Part shown: piece by piece, positions 45,301 to 53,964 of the stretch | Position numbering within the stretch: position 1 is the first letter of the stretch | Layout of the letters: each line of letters opens with the position of its first letter | Source of the DNA: Calditrichaceae bacterium | GTDB taxonomy: Bacteria > Calditrichota > Calditrichia > RBG-13-44-9 > J075 | Length of the DNA stretch: 64,000 nucleotides | NCBI GenBank assembly: GCA_013360445.1 | Contig: JABWBP010000014.1 | Coordinates: 1-64,000 of the forward strand | Reading direction: 5' to 3' | Notes under the pieces: model-generated | Database searches by the model: none | What the model was told of the DNA's origin: nothing | Seen by the model: only the letters and a program-made list of their open reading frames with translations | Translations under genes and position numbers: made by a program

Positions 45301-46317
45301 TGCCGTGCCGCTGAGGTTCGACATGGTTGCTTTCCAGTGAACGTCGATCGCCTCATCAACCGAGGCGGTGATATAAAAAGATTTGCTGGTAAAAGGGAAT
45401 TTGATGGTGTCTGCCAGGGCCTGAACGTTTATCGATACCTCCCCGGTTCCTTTTTCATGGGAGACCTGGCGGATGGTTTGCCCGAATTTATCCAGGAAGG
45501 CCAGGGTATAATTTTTATTTTCATCTACAGTAATGATTTTTCGCAGGGAGTTGTTAGGATAATTCAGCCCGTCGCTGCCCCGGTTGGTTTCATATCTCAC
45601 GGTCAGGTAGTGATCGAAATTGGAAGGATGAACCGGGGGATAGATGAAGGGATCTGACCCGGGAGGCAGGTGGAATTCTTCCCCTGGGAAGAATGTGTAG
45701 GGGATGAAGTCGGAATTGGCGCCATAAACATATTCGGTATAAGGAAATCCCCCGGCGTCCGGACCGGGATCACCGTCGTAATAGGCGTACGCGCTGCGGG
45801 CATGGCCGCTGTCGGTGGCCAGGGGTTCGAACGCCGCCAGGGTGCCCAGGGCATCGCTTTTCTGGGAAGGAAAGGGTTTCCATTGCCGCTTGAGCCGCCC
45901 GTCAGCATCATAATCGAAATGGGTGATGATCTGTTGCAGAAGGCGGTAAGGGCCAGCGGAATTGATGATTTGGATTTTTTGCCCCAGCCCGTCGTAATAG
46001 TCTATCAGCACCCGCGGTTCGATGTCATCGGGGAACACTGCATCCTCCTGATGGGTGAGCAGGGGTGAGAGGATCAAATCATCCGCATAGACCTCATACG
46101 CCTGGCTGGCGATTTTCACCTGGATAGAAGCCGCCTGGGTGCAGCGGAACTTCAGCCAGATGCGTTCCCAGGCGCTTCCGGAGACGGTTTTTTGCAGATA
46201 GACGTCGTTCCCGCTGGTTCCGTAACTGCTGCCGGCGCTTTTGTTGAGGTACTGGAATTTGCCGTTTAATCCCTTGAGGGTGATGCGCGGCTGGGCGCTG
46301 CCGGAGATTTTTCGCAT
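42337..46317 (-). CDS. Main RHS protein, C-terminal part with unknown toxin domain
   Basis: 1326 codons continuing the gene at 46266-49400 after a one-base frameshift near 46360-46375. It holds YD repeats, a coat-hanger-like insert (GRRIVLKPGFHAQSGS), and the RHS core (DHLGSTRAVMNTNG, GKELDGETGW, NPINFYDPDG). After the DPDG, at about position 42960, comes a C-terminal domain of some 205 residues (AISYISRAVNNFYSGNQS, HIFDIFDNSYYAGYGKHEI, TGTEEELTAFLAQFG) that is AT-rich and matches no toxin family I know. In RHS proteins this part is cut off inside the shell and released as the toxin. The small membrane protein downstream is the likely immunity partner. Confidence 0.82.
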   Translation of the reverse strand: MRKISGSAQPRITLKGLNGKFQYLNKSAGSSYGTSGNDVYLQKTVSGSAWERIWLKFRCTQAASIQVKIASQAYEVYADDLILSPLLTHQEDAVFPDDIEPRVLIDYYDGLGQKIQIINSAGPYRLLQQIITHFDYDADGRLKRQWKPFPSQKSDALGTLAAFEPLATDSGHARSAYAYYDGDPGPDAGGFPYTEYVYGANSDFIPYTFFPGEEFHLPPGSDPFIYPPVHPSNFDHYLTVRYETNRGSDGLNYPNNSLRKIITVDENKNYTLAFLDKFGQTIRQVSHEKGTGEVSINVQALADTIKFPFTSKSFYITASVDEAIDVHWKATMSNLSGTAELKVGSSPGASNLIYRSSTEDKEETIPLELVAGSTYYFRVTAATATGESTGGSPFIETDKYVSSAVWFTFTSIGIEYYTPLAITEFQYDGAGSLVKVLPPNYFNPPGSSSPVDWVTRYTYNTLGQMTAKETPDAGESRYKYDPNGNLRFSQDANLSAAGRVMFTGYDFANRPLRSGVAAATFSSLAGDNSYTFENDSANWLQVNCYDQPPPANEFPWNHNPAVTPCLDSLTHTGGRIAADAYKVGDGESVNYLLLQNQAVSVTKTYIGNDSIAAGPSFTVESGGEVTFKAGRRIVLKPGFHAQSGSSFHAQIDANLLTNPVKIDLWQVTLYSYDPSGKVEKKYIFTDEAPQVTRTFIANARGQVVETHDKAGSEQFHHFYEYTRRGELAKAFVSQNGAKPAYSDVAFDYNNVGLLATQHVVQTGGSSYQTSVPFKYHIRDWLTEIGNVSDANKPFGAKYTFLPDGNIQEAEFYNKQAGMHPRFKYDYGYDGMNRLLKADYSHYASGWQSGAYFDVDTLTYDANGNILGLKRRKENQALIDDLTYTYSNSNRLQSVADAVNTTPEDWDAEDCAFTYDANGNLKSMTENGAAKIDSIIYDVRNLPVRIYMHSGPQITYRYNAAGQRIFKKVGNNEAEWYIMDGDRNLAVFNENGSLTYWNVLANGVVGRMEANGDRFYYLKDHLGSTRAVMNTNGAVVESYDYYPFGLKMPGRIYPATPTVTKNLFTGKELDGETGWYYHGARFRNPALGPWLSVDPLAEKYPSLSPYAYAANNPINFYDPDGKRLYDSKTDKHITTKQAISYISRAVNNFYSGNQSNALYGFYHKTHIFDIFDNSYYAGYGKHEIIFGLNAVNIYDKNGNFKQLFNKININVATYGGYWTSAGFESIGYTKDGRKILSLYIADKDGNRVLQITGTEEELTAFLAQFGRTLTNADVRYNEKGNLVDTYPFVRSEEDNKNEREAEKKKKDNFDDTSWYDGWGAENRESPR
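43091..43249. repeat. RHS core direct repeat, copy 2
   Basis: Partner of 41480-41638, within the main RHS core; see that entry for the matching blocks. Confidence 0.85.
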
Positions 46318-49300
46318 CCAGCCGGAGATGATATACTCCCGGTTGGCCTGTAAGAGATGTTGTATGAAGTTTCCCCGTAAGCGGAAGTGGATACTTTGAT
46401 ATAGGCGTTCCCCAGGATAGCATCGGCCATTTCCCTTTTAACCTGGAAGGCGGCGCCGGAGGTATTCCAATGGGACAGCAGGTTTCCGGGAGCGTTGATC
46501 TCGAAACTGGAGTTCTTGAGCAGGTTGCCATTGGGATAGGCCAGGGATTCGATGTAATTGCGCACCGCCCCGCTGGTGTCGCCGGAGAGGTAGTAAGAAA
46601 ATTCCCCGGTTACCTGCCCTTCCGGGTTGGCTGTCCCGGCATAACGCCCGAAATGGTCATAATAAAAGGAGCTGGTTTGGCCGTTGGCGTCGGTCATCGA
46701 GGTTACCTGCCCGGTCTGTTCGTCATAATCGTAGGCCAGCTCCAAATTATTTTTGCGAATCCCGGTAATGTATGCGTGGGCCAATCCATTCGCGGAGTTG
46801 CTGAAATTATTGGCGTTATCCCCGTAAAAGATTTCCGTGGTGTTGCCCTTGGCGTCCTGCACCGCGGTCAACTGCCCGTAGTCGTCATAATCCTGGTAAG
46901 TTTTCGCCAGTTGCCAGTCGCTGTTGGGAGTAGATGCCGGCGCCCAGGCGGTAAAGGCAGGGAAGCTGCCCTGCGGGCCGTCCTTCCGCCAGTGATATTC
47001 CCGGTAGGGTTTCCAAAAGGATTCTTCACCGGGATCTTCTTTCCACTTGGTAACCCCGGAGCGATAGTATTTTTTGATCGCGGCGGAATCGCTGTATTGC
47101 ACGGTCTGGGCGGTCTGGCGGAGCATGTTTTTGGCGCGCATTCCGGCCACGTTTGAGGAATCTCCCCCGTAATCGCCTATCTCAAAAGCATATGTGGTTT
47201 CGGTGATGCGTTTGGCTCCGTCAGAGCCAATTTCGATGGTTTTGCGAGGAAAACGGGGGCCGGTTCGGTAGTCGTAGGTGGTAATCTTTTGCAGATCGTT
47301 TTCAGCAATAAAAAGAGAATCGACATAAGGGTTGAACCATTTAACATATACGGTAGCATTGCCATAGGTGGGCAACTCAAAAGCCTCGGACATATTCTGA
47401 TAATCATGAGCCAGGGCGGTAAAATATTTCTTTTCGGTATCCAGGTAGTGCCCGGTAGCCAGAACGGTAGTTTTAATGTTATGCCCCCACAACACGTCTT
47501 CGTTGCCCATGACGACTGTCTTGCCGAAATCCAACTGGTCAATATACATAAGCGAGATGGTTTCAAAAGAATCCAGGTTGGGCACCGGTTCCCCACTGGT
47601 TTCAATATCTGGCATAGAATAATAGCGTAATTCAATGGTGCCGGTGGAGGAGATTTTTTGCACGTAAGGGTAGATTACCGCCGCATTGCCGCGATTGCCG
47701 GGAGTATAATAAGCCCATTCCCCCCAGCGGGCAAAAAATCCCGGCGGCACAGTGGTGGGAAAGCCGCTTCCGTAATGATAACTCTTCACGATTTCATTGC
47801 CGGCAGCGTCTTTGCGGGTAATTTTTGTAACCCGGGTGCCGCCCTGGCGAAAACGATAGTTACCATCTTGTTTGAAATAGTAGTATTCGGTGGAATGATT
47901 GTATTGCGGAGGGGTGTGCTGTTGGAAATAACGGTCAAACTCGATCTTGATCTGTTCCCGGTTGGCGAAATTCGCAAACATTTCGTCGTTCTCATACTCA
48001 TAAGTTTCGCTGCCGCCGGTGGGATAATAAATCGTCTCCAGGCTCCAGGCTTTGGCATCATCGGGATTGGCGTCGAAATTGGTGGACCAGCCGCCAGTAT
48101 CAAAGTACCCAAAATCATCGTCATTTTGGCCGTGCAACGCAGGGTAAGGCGGGTTATAATCCACATACGTGAACTTGTAACCCGGCTCGGCAACGCTGTT
48201 CCGGCCTCGAAAGCTGATAGAATCCAGGGTAGTTTTTCCTCGTGCGCCATATGGCGCGGAATCATTCCAGCAAAGCGCCTGGCTCTGATGCAAATAAACG
48301 CTTTTTAAAGTATCGCCGAAACCCTGCCGGAATAAATGGATGGCGGTTAGTTTTCGATGAGCATACTCCTCGAAAGGCTTCATATCCACATCATAGCGGC
48401 TGGCGGTTTCAAATTCGGCAACATGAGTCGGAGTGACGATTTTCCAGAGATAAGTGCTCTGAAGAAATCCTTCTTCGGAACTAACCGCGGTAAATATGGC
48501 ATTACTGGCGTCAAAACGATACAAGAATTTGATCCAATTGCCGGGAGTATTCTCATCTGGAACGGTAACGGTATCCGGGCATTCCGGTGATAGGATGGCA
48601 ATCAAGCGCCATACACTAATGTATTGGTCAAAACCACATGTTCCATAATAGCTGGTTTTATACCTGGACAGGGAAGGCATTCCGAATACATAGCGCATAC
48701 CGTTTTCTGTCGTCACTTTAAATTGTGTAATTTCTCTCACATCGAGACAGTCATAACGTTGCGGATGGTTCGCTGAGCCTGGTGGAATAGCAATTACTGT
48801 AGAAGTATCCGTTTCAATGTCTATTTTCCAGGGTTTCCAGCTATGGAGATAAAACTGGCTGGCATTCAAGGGCACATACTGCTTTCCTAAATAATTAGAG
48901 CCTTTAAGAAAAAAGTTATGGAACTCCGGGCGGTTGGAACGCGACATGGGCAGGGTACCCTGGCCGGGTATGGTTAAATAATACATGTCCGGCTGCAGGG
49001 TATCTACGTAAGCAAAATCAACCCCACTTCCGCCAATACTGCCCAGGGATTTGACGCCTGCCTGGGGATCCCGGGTAATACTGCCGGGATCGAAACTCCA
49101 TCCCAAACCGATCCAGGAAGCCTGTTGCCGTACCGGTATTGGGGCGTGGTAATTGAATGCCACTTCAAAATCCAATCCGCCCCGTCCCGGAACGGTGAGA
49201 ACCGGTACAGTGAGATTTAAATCGCCCTTATTATCCACCTGGCCCCTGGGATATCCGGCAAAGTGCCAAACCTCCGGCTGCATGTTGTATTCATTGAATA

Positions 49301-49400
49301 CTTCGTTTCCCTGTTGTGGTTGTGCATAAACCCTAAACCAGGCGGTTGCCAGGCAGGATAGAATCAATACCCGGTAGATTATTGCAAAATATGTATTCAT
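46266..49400 (-). CDS. Main RHS protein, N-terminal part (frameshifted)
   Basis: 1044 codons; AGGAGA lies 6 bases before ATG 49400. A Sec signal (IIYRVLILSCLATAWFRVYA) leads into a front domain of the RHS shell (SWIGLGWSFDPGSITRDPQ) and then YD-type repeats. The frame is lost near 46360-46375: codons up to STSAYGETS are normal, and the correct continuation, FIQHLLQANREYIISGWMRK, is in the next frame and runs into the 42337-46317 frame. Adding one base restores a protein of about 2354 residues. It may be a real mutation, a phase-variable site or an assembly error; there is no long homopolymer. A leader gene lies 59 bases upstream. Confidence 0.85.
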   Translation of the reverse strand: MNTYFAIIYRVLILSCLATAWFRVYAQPQQGNEVFNEYNMQPEVWHFAGYPRGQVDNKGDLNLTVPVLTVPGRGGLDFEVAFNYHAPIPVRQQASWIGLGWSFDPGSITRDPQAGVKSLGSIGGSGVDFAYVDTLQPDMYYLTIPGQGTLPMSRSNRPEFHNFFLKGSNYLGKQYVPLNASQFYLHSWKPWKIDIETDTSTVIAIPPGSANHPQRYDCLDVREITQFKVTTENGMRYVFGMPSLSRYKTSYYGTCGFDQYISVWRLIAILSPECPDTVTVPDENTPGNWIKFLYRFDASNAIFTAVSSEEGFLQSTYLWKIVTPTHVAEFETASRYDVDMKPFEEYAHRKLTAIHLFRQGFGDTLKSVYLHQSQALCWNDSAPYGARGKTTLDSISFRGRNSVAEPGYKFTYVDYNPPYPALHGQNDDDFGYFDTGGWSTNFDANPDDAKAWSLETIYYPTGGSETYEYENDEMFANFANREQIKIEFDRYFQQHTPPQYNHSTEYYYFKQDGNYRFRQGGTRVTKITRKDAAGNEIVKSYHYGSGFPTTVPPGFFARWGEWAYYTPGNRGNAAVIYPYVQKISSTGTIELRYYSMPDIETSGEPVPNLDSFETISLMYIDQLDFGKTVVMGNEDVLWGHNIKTTVLATGHYLDTEKKYFTALAHDYQNMSEAFELPTYGNATVYVKWFNPYVDSLFIAENDLQKITTYDYRTGPRFPRKTIEIGSDGAKRITETTYAFEIGDYGGDSSNVAGMRAKNMLRQTAQTVQYSDSAAIKKYYRSGVTKWKEDPGEESFWKPYREYHWRKDGPQGSFPAFTAWAPASTPNSDWQLAKTYQDYDDYGQLTAVQDAKGNTTEIFYGDNANNFSNSANGLAHAYITGIRKNNLELAYDYDEQTGQVTSMTDANGQTSSFYYDHFGRYAGTANPEGQVTGEFSYYLSGDTSGAVRNYIESLAYPNGNLLKNSSFEINAPGNLLSHWNTSGAAFQVKREMADAILGNAYIKVSTSAYGETSYNISYRPTGSISSPAGCEKSPAAPSRASPSRD

Positions 49401-49459
49401 CTCTTTCTCCTGAAAAAAACCTTCATCTTCAATTTTCACTTGGAGCCCGTGAAATTCTG

Positions 49460-50485
49460 TTATTTCTTTTCCAATTGAACGAGACGTTCTTTGAGCGCCT
49501 CATTCTCCTTCTTCAGATCAATCACATACAACGTCAACTCCTCGATCTTTTGCAGCAGCTTCGACTGCATCTGCCCTAAGCTCACCCCGTGGGCCTCCAC
49601 CTCTTTGGCGGAGGGGATGCCGGGGAGGTGCTTGTGCGCTTTGATGTGCTGTTCCACTTCGGAGAGGGAGGGCAGGGGGTAATCGTCTTCAAACACAAAA
49701 TCCGACCAGCCGGTTTCCACCACAATTTCCTTGGAGCGGATGGCGCCGTTCACCGCCAGCTTGTAGTTGCCGGGGCTGGCGGTTCCGATGCCTACATTGC
49801 CGCCGGCAGGATTGAGGATCAACTTTCCGGCGCCCCAGGATTCCGTGGAAATCTCGGAGTACCAGGATTGAATTTCCGCAGCGCCAATGGTAATTTTGGT
49901 CTCATCGCCACCCACAAGAGAGCCAGGATGGAAAAAAGAGGCTATTTCCCCATCACCGGTATTGGCATTCACTTCAAAACGGGCAAGGGGAGCATTGTTG
50001 TTTATTCCCACCTTCCCATCTGTTCCCACGTGCAAACGGCTGCCGCTGATGTCGATCTCCCCGTTCACGCTCAGCTTGCTTCCCGGGGAGGTTACTCCGA
50101 TGCCCACATTCCCCTGGTTATAATAGATATTGTTGCCCGATTGCTGCCAGCGGAAAGGAATTGCCTGCCAGGTTCCGCCTCCTTCTTCATCCCGGGTCAA
50201 CACCATTCCCGGCTGCGGTTCGCTTCCTCCATAAACCAACTGAAAGCCGCTCATGCGGATGGTCCCCTCCACATCCAGGTTCGTTTGCGGCGCCTCCGTG
50301 CCAATCCCCACCGGGGTATTGGGTGGGTCCACAAATAAATTCCCTTCCCCACTTCTCCATTGTTGGGCGGGCGAAGGATTAGTAGTTGCCAAAAGGCTAA
50401 ACAGCATAAAAACGGTAAGCGAAAAAAAGCGGCAAAATTGATGAATTGGCTCTTTACCACGAAACGAAGTATGAACCGGGTGCAT
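49460..50485 (-). CDS. Tail-fibre-like protein with S74-type C-terminus
   Basis: 341 residues. A signal peptide (FFSLTVFMLFSLLATTNPSPA) is followed by short beta repeats (GNVGIGVTSPGSKLSVNG, NVGIGTASPGNYKLAVNG) typical of tail-fibre-like surface proteins. The end (DYPLPSLSEVEQHIKAHKHL, GVSLGQMQSKLLQKIEELTL) and a coiled coil resemble the endosialidase-chaperone (peptidase S74) type C-terminus found in Bacteroidetes-like bacteria. GGAGGAA precedes the ATG. It leads the RHS transcript and is often found before RHS genes in this kind of genome. It may trimerise and present or carry the RHS protein; this is inferred. Confidence 0.78.
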   Translation of the reverse strand: MHPVHTSFRGKEPIHQFCRFFSLTVFMLFSLLATTNPSPAQQWRSGEGNLFVDPPNTPVGIGTEAPQTNLDVEGTIRMSGFQLVYGGSEPQPGMVLTRDEEGGGTWQAIPFRWQQSGNNIYYNQGNVGIGVTSPGSKLSVNGEIDISGSRLHVGTDGKVGINNNAPLARFEVNANTGDGEIASFFHPGSLVGGDETKITIGAAEIQSWYSEISTESWGAGKLILNPAGGNVGIGTASPGNYKLAVNGAIRSKEIVVETGWSDFVFEDDYPLPSLSEVEQHIKAHKHLPGIPSAKEVEAHGVSLGQMQSKLLQKIEELTLYVIDLKKENEALKERLVQLEKK

Positions 50486-50540
50486 GGCATTTCCTCCGGA
50501 TTTAGATGGTTCAACATGATTTTTGTAACCTATTTTCGGA

Positions 50541-50549
50541 GGGGGGGGG
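50541..50549. promoter_or_regulatory. Nine-base G/C homopolymer upstream of the RHS operon
   Basis: A run of nine G (C on the coding strand) lies 56-64 bases before the ATG of the leader gene, next to AT-rich DNA. In the right place such runs change promoter spacing by slippage. No clear -35/-10 pair could be fixed around it. Confidence 0.45.
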
Positions 50550-50634
50550 CAAACTTTAGTAAAAAATGATGAGGGGAGATAAATTTTTTATTTCTCTACG
50601 AACTGCCGGAATTCCAGGAATTTCAAAATCGGAT

Positions 50635-53600
50635 TCATTCCCAACTGGCCGCGATCAGGCTCCCTTTCTCTTCGTCGTTGCGGATTTTCAAATAGACGTC
50701 GATCTCCTGCTGCATCTCCTCCACGTGGGAAATCACCCCCACGATGCGTCGCTCCCGGCGCAGGGATTGCAGGGTGTCGAACACGATGCGCAGCGATTCC
50801 CGGTCCAGGGCGCCGAAGCCTTCATCTAAGAAAAAGAAGTTTTGCCCCGCGGGGGAGAGCTGCTGAACGTTGTCCGCCAGCGCCAGGGCTAAACACAGCG
50901 CCGCCTGGAAGGTTTGTCCCCCGGAAAGGGTCTTGACGCTGCGCGCCTGCCCGCCGTTCAAAAAATCCCGCACCTGGAAGGCGTTGTCTTCGGTTACTTC
51001 CAGGCGCAGTTGCCGCCGGGTAAGCAGTTGAAAACGCTGGTTGGCGGCGTTGCAGAGGTTCTTCAAGAACACCGCAGAGACGTAGTTGACAAACCCGTTG
51101 CCGCGGAACAGGCTGCTTAGCACGCCCAGGTTCTCCGCGCGTTTTTGCAATTCCGCCAATCGCTGCTGCAATTCTGTTTTGCTGTGCAGCGCCTGCTTCA
51201 GCTTGCTAATCTCCGCTTCCAGGCCCCCGATTTGCCGCTGGGCGAGGCTTGCCGCGGTTTTCAGTTCTTCGATCTCCTTCAGCAACTGCCGGTAGGCCGC
51301 TTCGTCGTGTTGCCGGCCGGCGGTTTCCTGCTGCAATTGCTGCAATTGCTGCAATTGCGCCCCGGCCCCGTGCAGCTTGCGGAAGAATTCCTCGATCTGG
51401 GACTTCTCCGCCGCGGCATCCAACTCCAGCCCCAGGATTTCCTGAACCGCTGCCACATCCGGAAAGGTCGATTGCGCGATTTTTTCGCGCAGCTCCCCAT
51501 CCAGCGAAGCCTGTTGGCGGCGGTAGTTTTGCAAATTCTTCTCGATTGTTTCGATGCGGCCGGCCAGGGTGTCCAGCTCTTTGCGCGCGGCGGCTAACTG
51601 CGCTTCGCATTGCTGGTAATCGGATTCGCTCTGTGCGTAGGCGGCCAGCAGCCGCTCCGCTTCTGCGGCCAGCTCCGCCGGGGCGGTTTCCCGGTAAGTC
51701 TCGTAATTCAAAAGCTGCAACTGTTCGATTAACAACTGCCGGGCGGCCTGTTTGGCGGAATAGTCCCGTTCCGCCTCCAATAATTGCTGCTGCGCGGTTT
51801 CCTTTTCCCGGCGCAGGGCTTCTAACTGCGCCTCCCCGCGGCTGCGCTGCTCCTCCAGGGCGGCGATCTCCTGCCCCGCCGCCTCCGCTTGCCGCTGGGC
51901 TTCTTCCAGCGCCTCGCGGCCATCCGGGGAGAAATTTTCCCAACGGAAGCTTCCGCGGTGCGCCTCCAATTTCCGGCGCTCCGCTTCCCGGGTTTTCAGG
52001 AAATCCTCCCAGGCCTGCTCCCGGGTGTTGTATTCTCCCTGCAATGCGCCTAAACTTTGGCGCAGCGCTGTGATGGTTTTCGCTTGAGTTTGCAGGGTCT
52101 CTTTCTTCTGCTGAATTTTTCGCAACTGCGCGGCTAAGTTGCGGGGCTTGAATTTGGCGGGATGCTCCCGGGCGCCGCAAACCGGGCAGGGCTGCCCCTC
52201 CTCGAGCTGTTCGGCGAGGGTTTCCATCCCCGCCTGGAGTTGCAGATGCTCGATGGCGTGTTCCTGCTCGCGGATTTCTTGTTCGAGCTGCTGCTGCGCC
52301 CGGTCTAAAATGGGTAGCAGCGCGGGCGGGGGCAGGGCGCGCTCCATGGGGGTCAGCCATTTCGTCCCCGCGGGGAGGGATTCCTGCAATTCCGGGGAAT
52401 CCAACAGGGCTTGCTTGCGTTTTTCGATCTTCTCGCGCTCCCGGCGAAGCTGCTCCCCTTCCCGTTCCCGGGTCTCCAATCCTTCCCGCAGGTAGGCTTC
52501 CATGCTGAACCAGTGCTGCATCTCCGCCAACGCCTGGCGGTCGGGCAGCTCCTTCCGCCGCTTTTCCAGGAGCCGGCTCCAACCTTCGATTTCCTCTTTC
52601 AGCGTTTCGATGCGGCGTTGAATTTCCGCGCCGCCCTGCTTTTCGCTTTCCAGCCGGGCGAATAACCCGGAAATTTCCCCTTCTAACTCCCGGATTTGAA
52701 TCACCCGGGAAAGCTCCGCCGCCTTTTGCTTCAGGGTTTCCCGCTCCCGGAAAGCGCTTTTGAGGGTTTGAAAGCGCTCTTCTTCCCCCGCAAGCCGGGC
52801 TTGCAGCCCGGCCCGGGCGGCAGATTTCTCCTGCAATTCCGCCTCCACCTCTTCGATCCGCCGGGCGGTTTCCTCAGCGCGTTCCAGCAGCCCCTTGAAC
52901 TCCGCGCGGCATTGCAGGTAATCCGCCAACCGGCTTTCCCGGCGGCGGAATTCTTCTTCTTGCGAAGCCATATTTTTTAGTTCCGCCTGTAACTGTTCGA
53001 TCTTTTGAAACTGCTCTTTGAGCGCGTGCAGGGTTTTTTCTTCTTTCTCTTTCCGGCGCAGATTTTTTTCTTCCTGTTTCAGACCCCGGCGCAGCTTTTT
53101 CAGGGCGGATTCTTTTTCGGCCAGCAGCTCCGCGCTGGCGAACTCCACTTCCAAAAGCTGGCCGGAGAACCGCTGGATGGCCGCGTCGTTTTTCTCCTGG
53201 AGGCGCTTGGTTTGCTGCTGCAAATCAAAGCGTTCTAACTGAAACAGTTCTTTCATCATTTGCGTGCGCAGGGTAGGGGTCAACTGCAAGAATTCTTGAA
53301 ATTGCCCCTGGGGAATGATTACGGTGCGGCGGAAATTTTCGTAGCTCAACCCGAGGATCTCCTCCATGGGCGTCTCCACCGGCTGCCACTCCCCGGCGGC
53401 CTTTTTGAACAGCCGCCGGGAATACTGCCCGACGCTGGCAAAATTCTTGCGATGGCGCTTTCCCTGCACTTCCGCCAGGTATTCTTCCTGGAAATTTTTC
53501 CCCGCCCGGAATACAAAGCGCACCAGCAGCTCGTTGGATTTCAGGTTCATCAGGTTGTAATTGCGATTTTCCCCTTTCTCTCCTCTTCCTCCTAAGCGCT

Positions 53601-53769
53601 CCGCCTGGTTGTAAAGCGCCAGGGTGATGGCCTCTAAAATAGTGGATTTTCCGCAGCCCACCGGCCCGAAAATGCCGAACAACCGCCCCTCCGCCAGGCG
53701 GGTAAAGTCGATGGTCTGCTGCTGCTGGTAAGAATAGATGCCTTTGAGGGTGAGTTCTATCGGGATCAT
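50635..53769 (-). CDS. sbcC: SbcC subunit of the SbcCD nuclease
   Basis: 1044 residues, full length. Walker A FGPVGCGKSTILEA lies near residue 40. Two very long coiled coils flank the zinc-hook QPCPVCGAREHP near residue 500. The C-terminal lobe has the ABC signature TLSGGQTFQAAL and Walker B NFFFLDEGFGALD. The start is ATG 53769 (MIPIELTLKGIYSYQ); a TTG 12 codons earlier is less likely. With SbcD it opens hairpins and blocked DNA ends. In a genome so rich in inverted repeats this activity may matter more than usual. Confidence 0.95.
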   Translation of the reverse strand: MIPIELTLKGIYSYQQQQTIDFTRLAEGRLFGIFGPVGCGKSTILEAITLALYNQAERLGGRGEKGENRNYNLMNLKSNELLVRFVFRAGKNFQEEYLAEVQGKRHRKNFASVGQYSRRLFKKAAGEWQPVETPMEEILGLSYENFRRTVIIPQGQFQEFLQLTPTLRTQMMKELFQLERFDLQQQTKRLQEKNDAAIQRFSGQLLEVEFASAELLAEKESALKKLRRGLKQEEKNLRRKEKEEKTLHALKEQFQKIEQLQAELKNMASQEEEFRRRESRLADYLQCRAEFKGLLERAEETARRIEEVEAELQEKSAARAGLQARLAGEEERFQTLKSAFRERETLKQKAAELSRVIQIRELEGEISGLFARLESEKQGGAEIQRRIETLKEEIEGWSRLLEKRRKELPDRQALAEMQHWFSMEAYLREGLETREREGEQLRREREKIEKRKQALLDSPELQESLPAGTKWLTPMERALPPPALLPILDRAQQQLEQEIREQEHAIEHLQLQAGMETLAEQLEEGQPCPVCGAREHPAKFKPRNLAAQLRKIQQKKETLQTQAKTITALRQSLGALQGEYNTREQAWEDFLKTREAERRKLEAHRGSFRWENFSPDGREALEEAQRQAEAAGQEIAALEEQRSRGEAQLEALRREKETAQQQLLEAERDYSAKQAARQLLIEQLQLLNYETYRETAPAELAAEAERLLAAYAQSESDYQQCEAQLAAARKELDTLAGRIETIEKNLQNYRRQQASLDGELREKIAQSTFPDVAAVQEILGLELDAAAEKSQIEEFFRKLHGAGAQLQQLQQLQQETAGRQHDEAAYRQLLKEIEELKTAASLAQRQIGGLEAEISKLKQALHSKTELQQRLAELQKRAENLGVLSSLFRGNGFVNYVSAVFLKNLCNAANQRFQLLTRRQLRLEVTEDNAFQVRDFLNGGQARSVKTLSGGQTFQAALCLALALADNVQQLSPAGQNFFFLDEGFGALDRESLRIVFDTLQSLRRERRIVGVISHVEEMQQEIDVYLKIRNDEEKGSLIAASWE

Positions 53770-53835
53770 GGATTCAGGAATTGGATGTTTTTGTTTCACC
53801 GGCAATCATTAGACTATAGCGGAAATATTTTTTGA

Positions 53836-53951
53836 CCCCGACAAATCGGGGCAGGCAAGGATTAACCGGATTCACTGGATACCGGCCTTCCGGAATTGAT
53901 TTTGCAATGATGCTATCCTGTTTCATCCTGTACATCCTGTCTAAATTTTCA
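53836..53951. repeat. Nonamer tract, GGATTAACC / ATCCTGTAC type
   Basis: Starts with a hairpin CCCCGA/TCGGGG (53836-53851). Three 9-base units follow at 53859-53885 (GGATTAACC, GGATTCACT). A return arm has ATCCTG three times at 53915, 53925 and 53934. It lies between sbcD and sbcC, which are usually adjacent or overlapping. Confidence 0.65.
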
Positions 53952-53964
53952 TCACCAATCATGT

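Noticed and set aside
43990-45657. 555-codon frame on the + strand
   Set aside because: It lies wholly antisense to the RHS gene, has no domain and is a product of the high GC and repeat structure of the RHS coding strand.
46359-46380. Programmed -1 frameshift in RHS
   Set aside because: GGGAAAC occurs at 46371-46377 on the minus strand but is out of phase with the slippery-heptamer rule, and no downstream pseudoknot was evident.
51206-52582. 458-codon frame in another minus-strand frame
   Set aside because: Arg/Gly/Ala-rich translation out of frame with sbcC, which is fully intact there.
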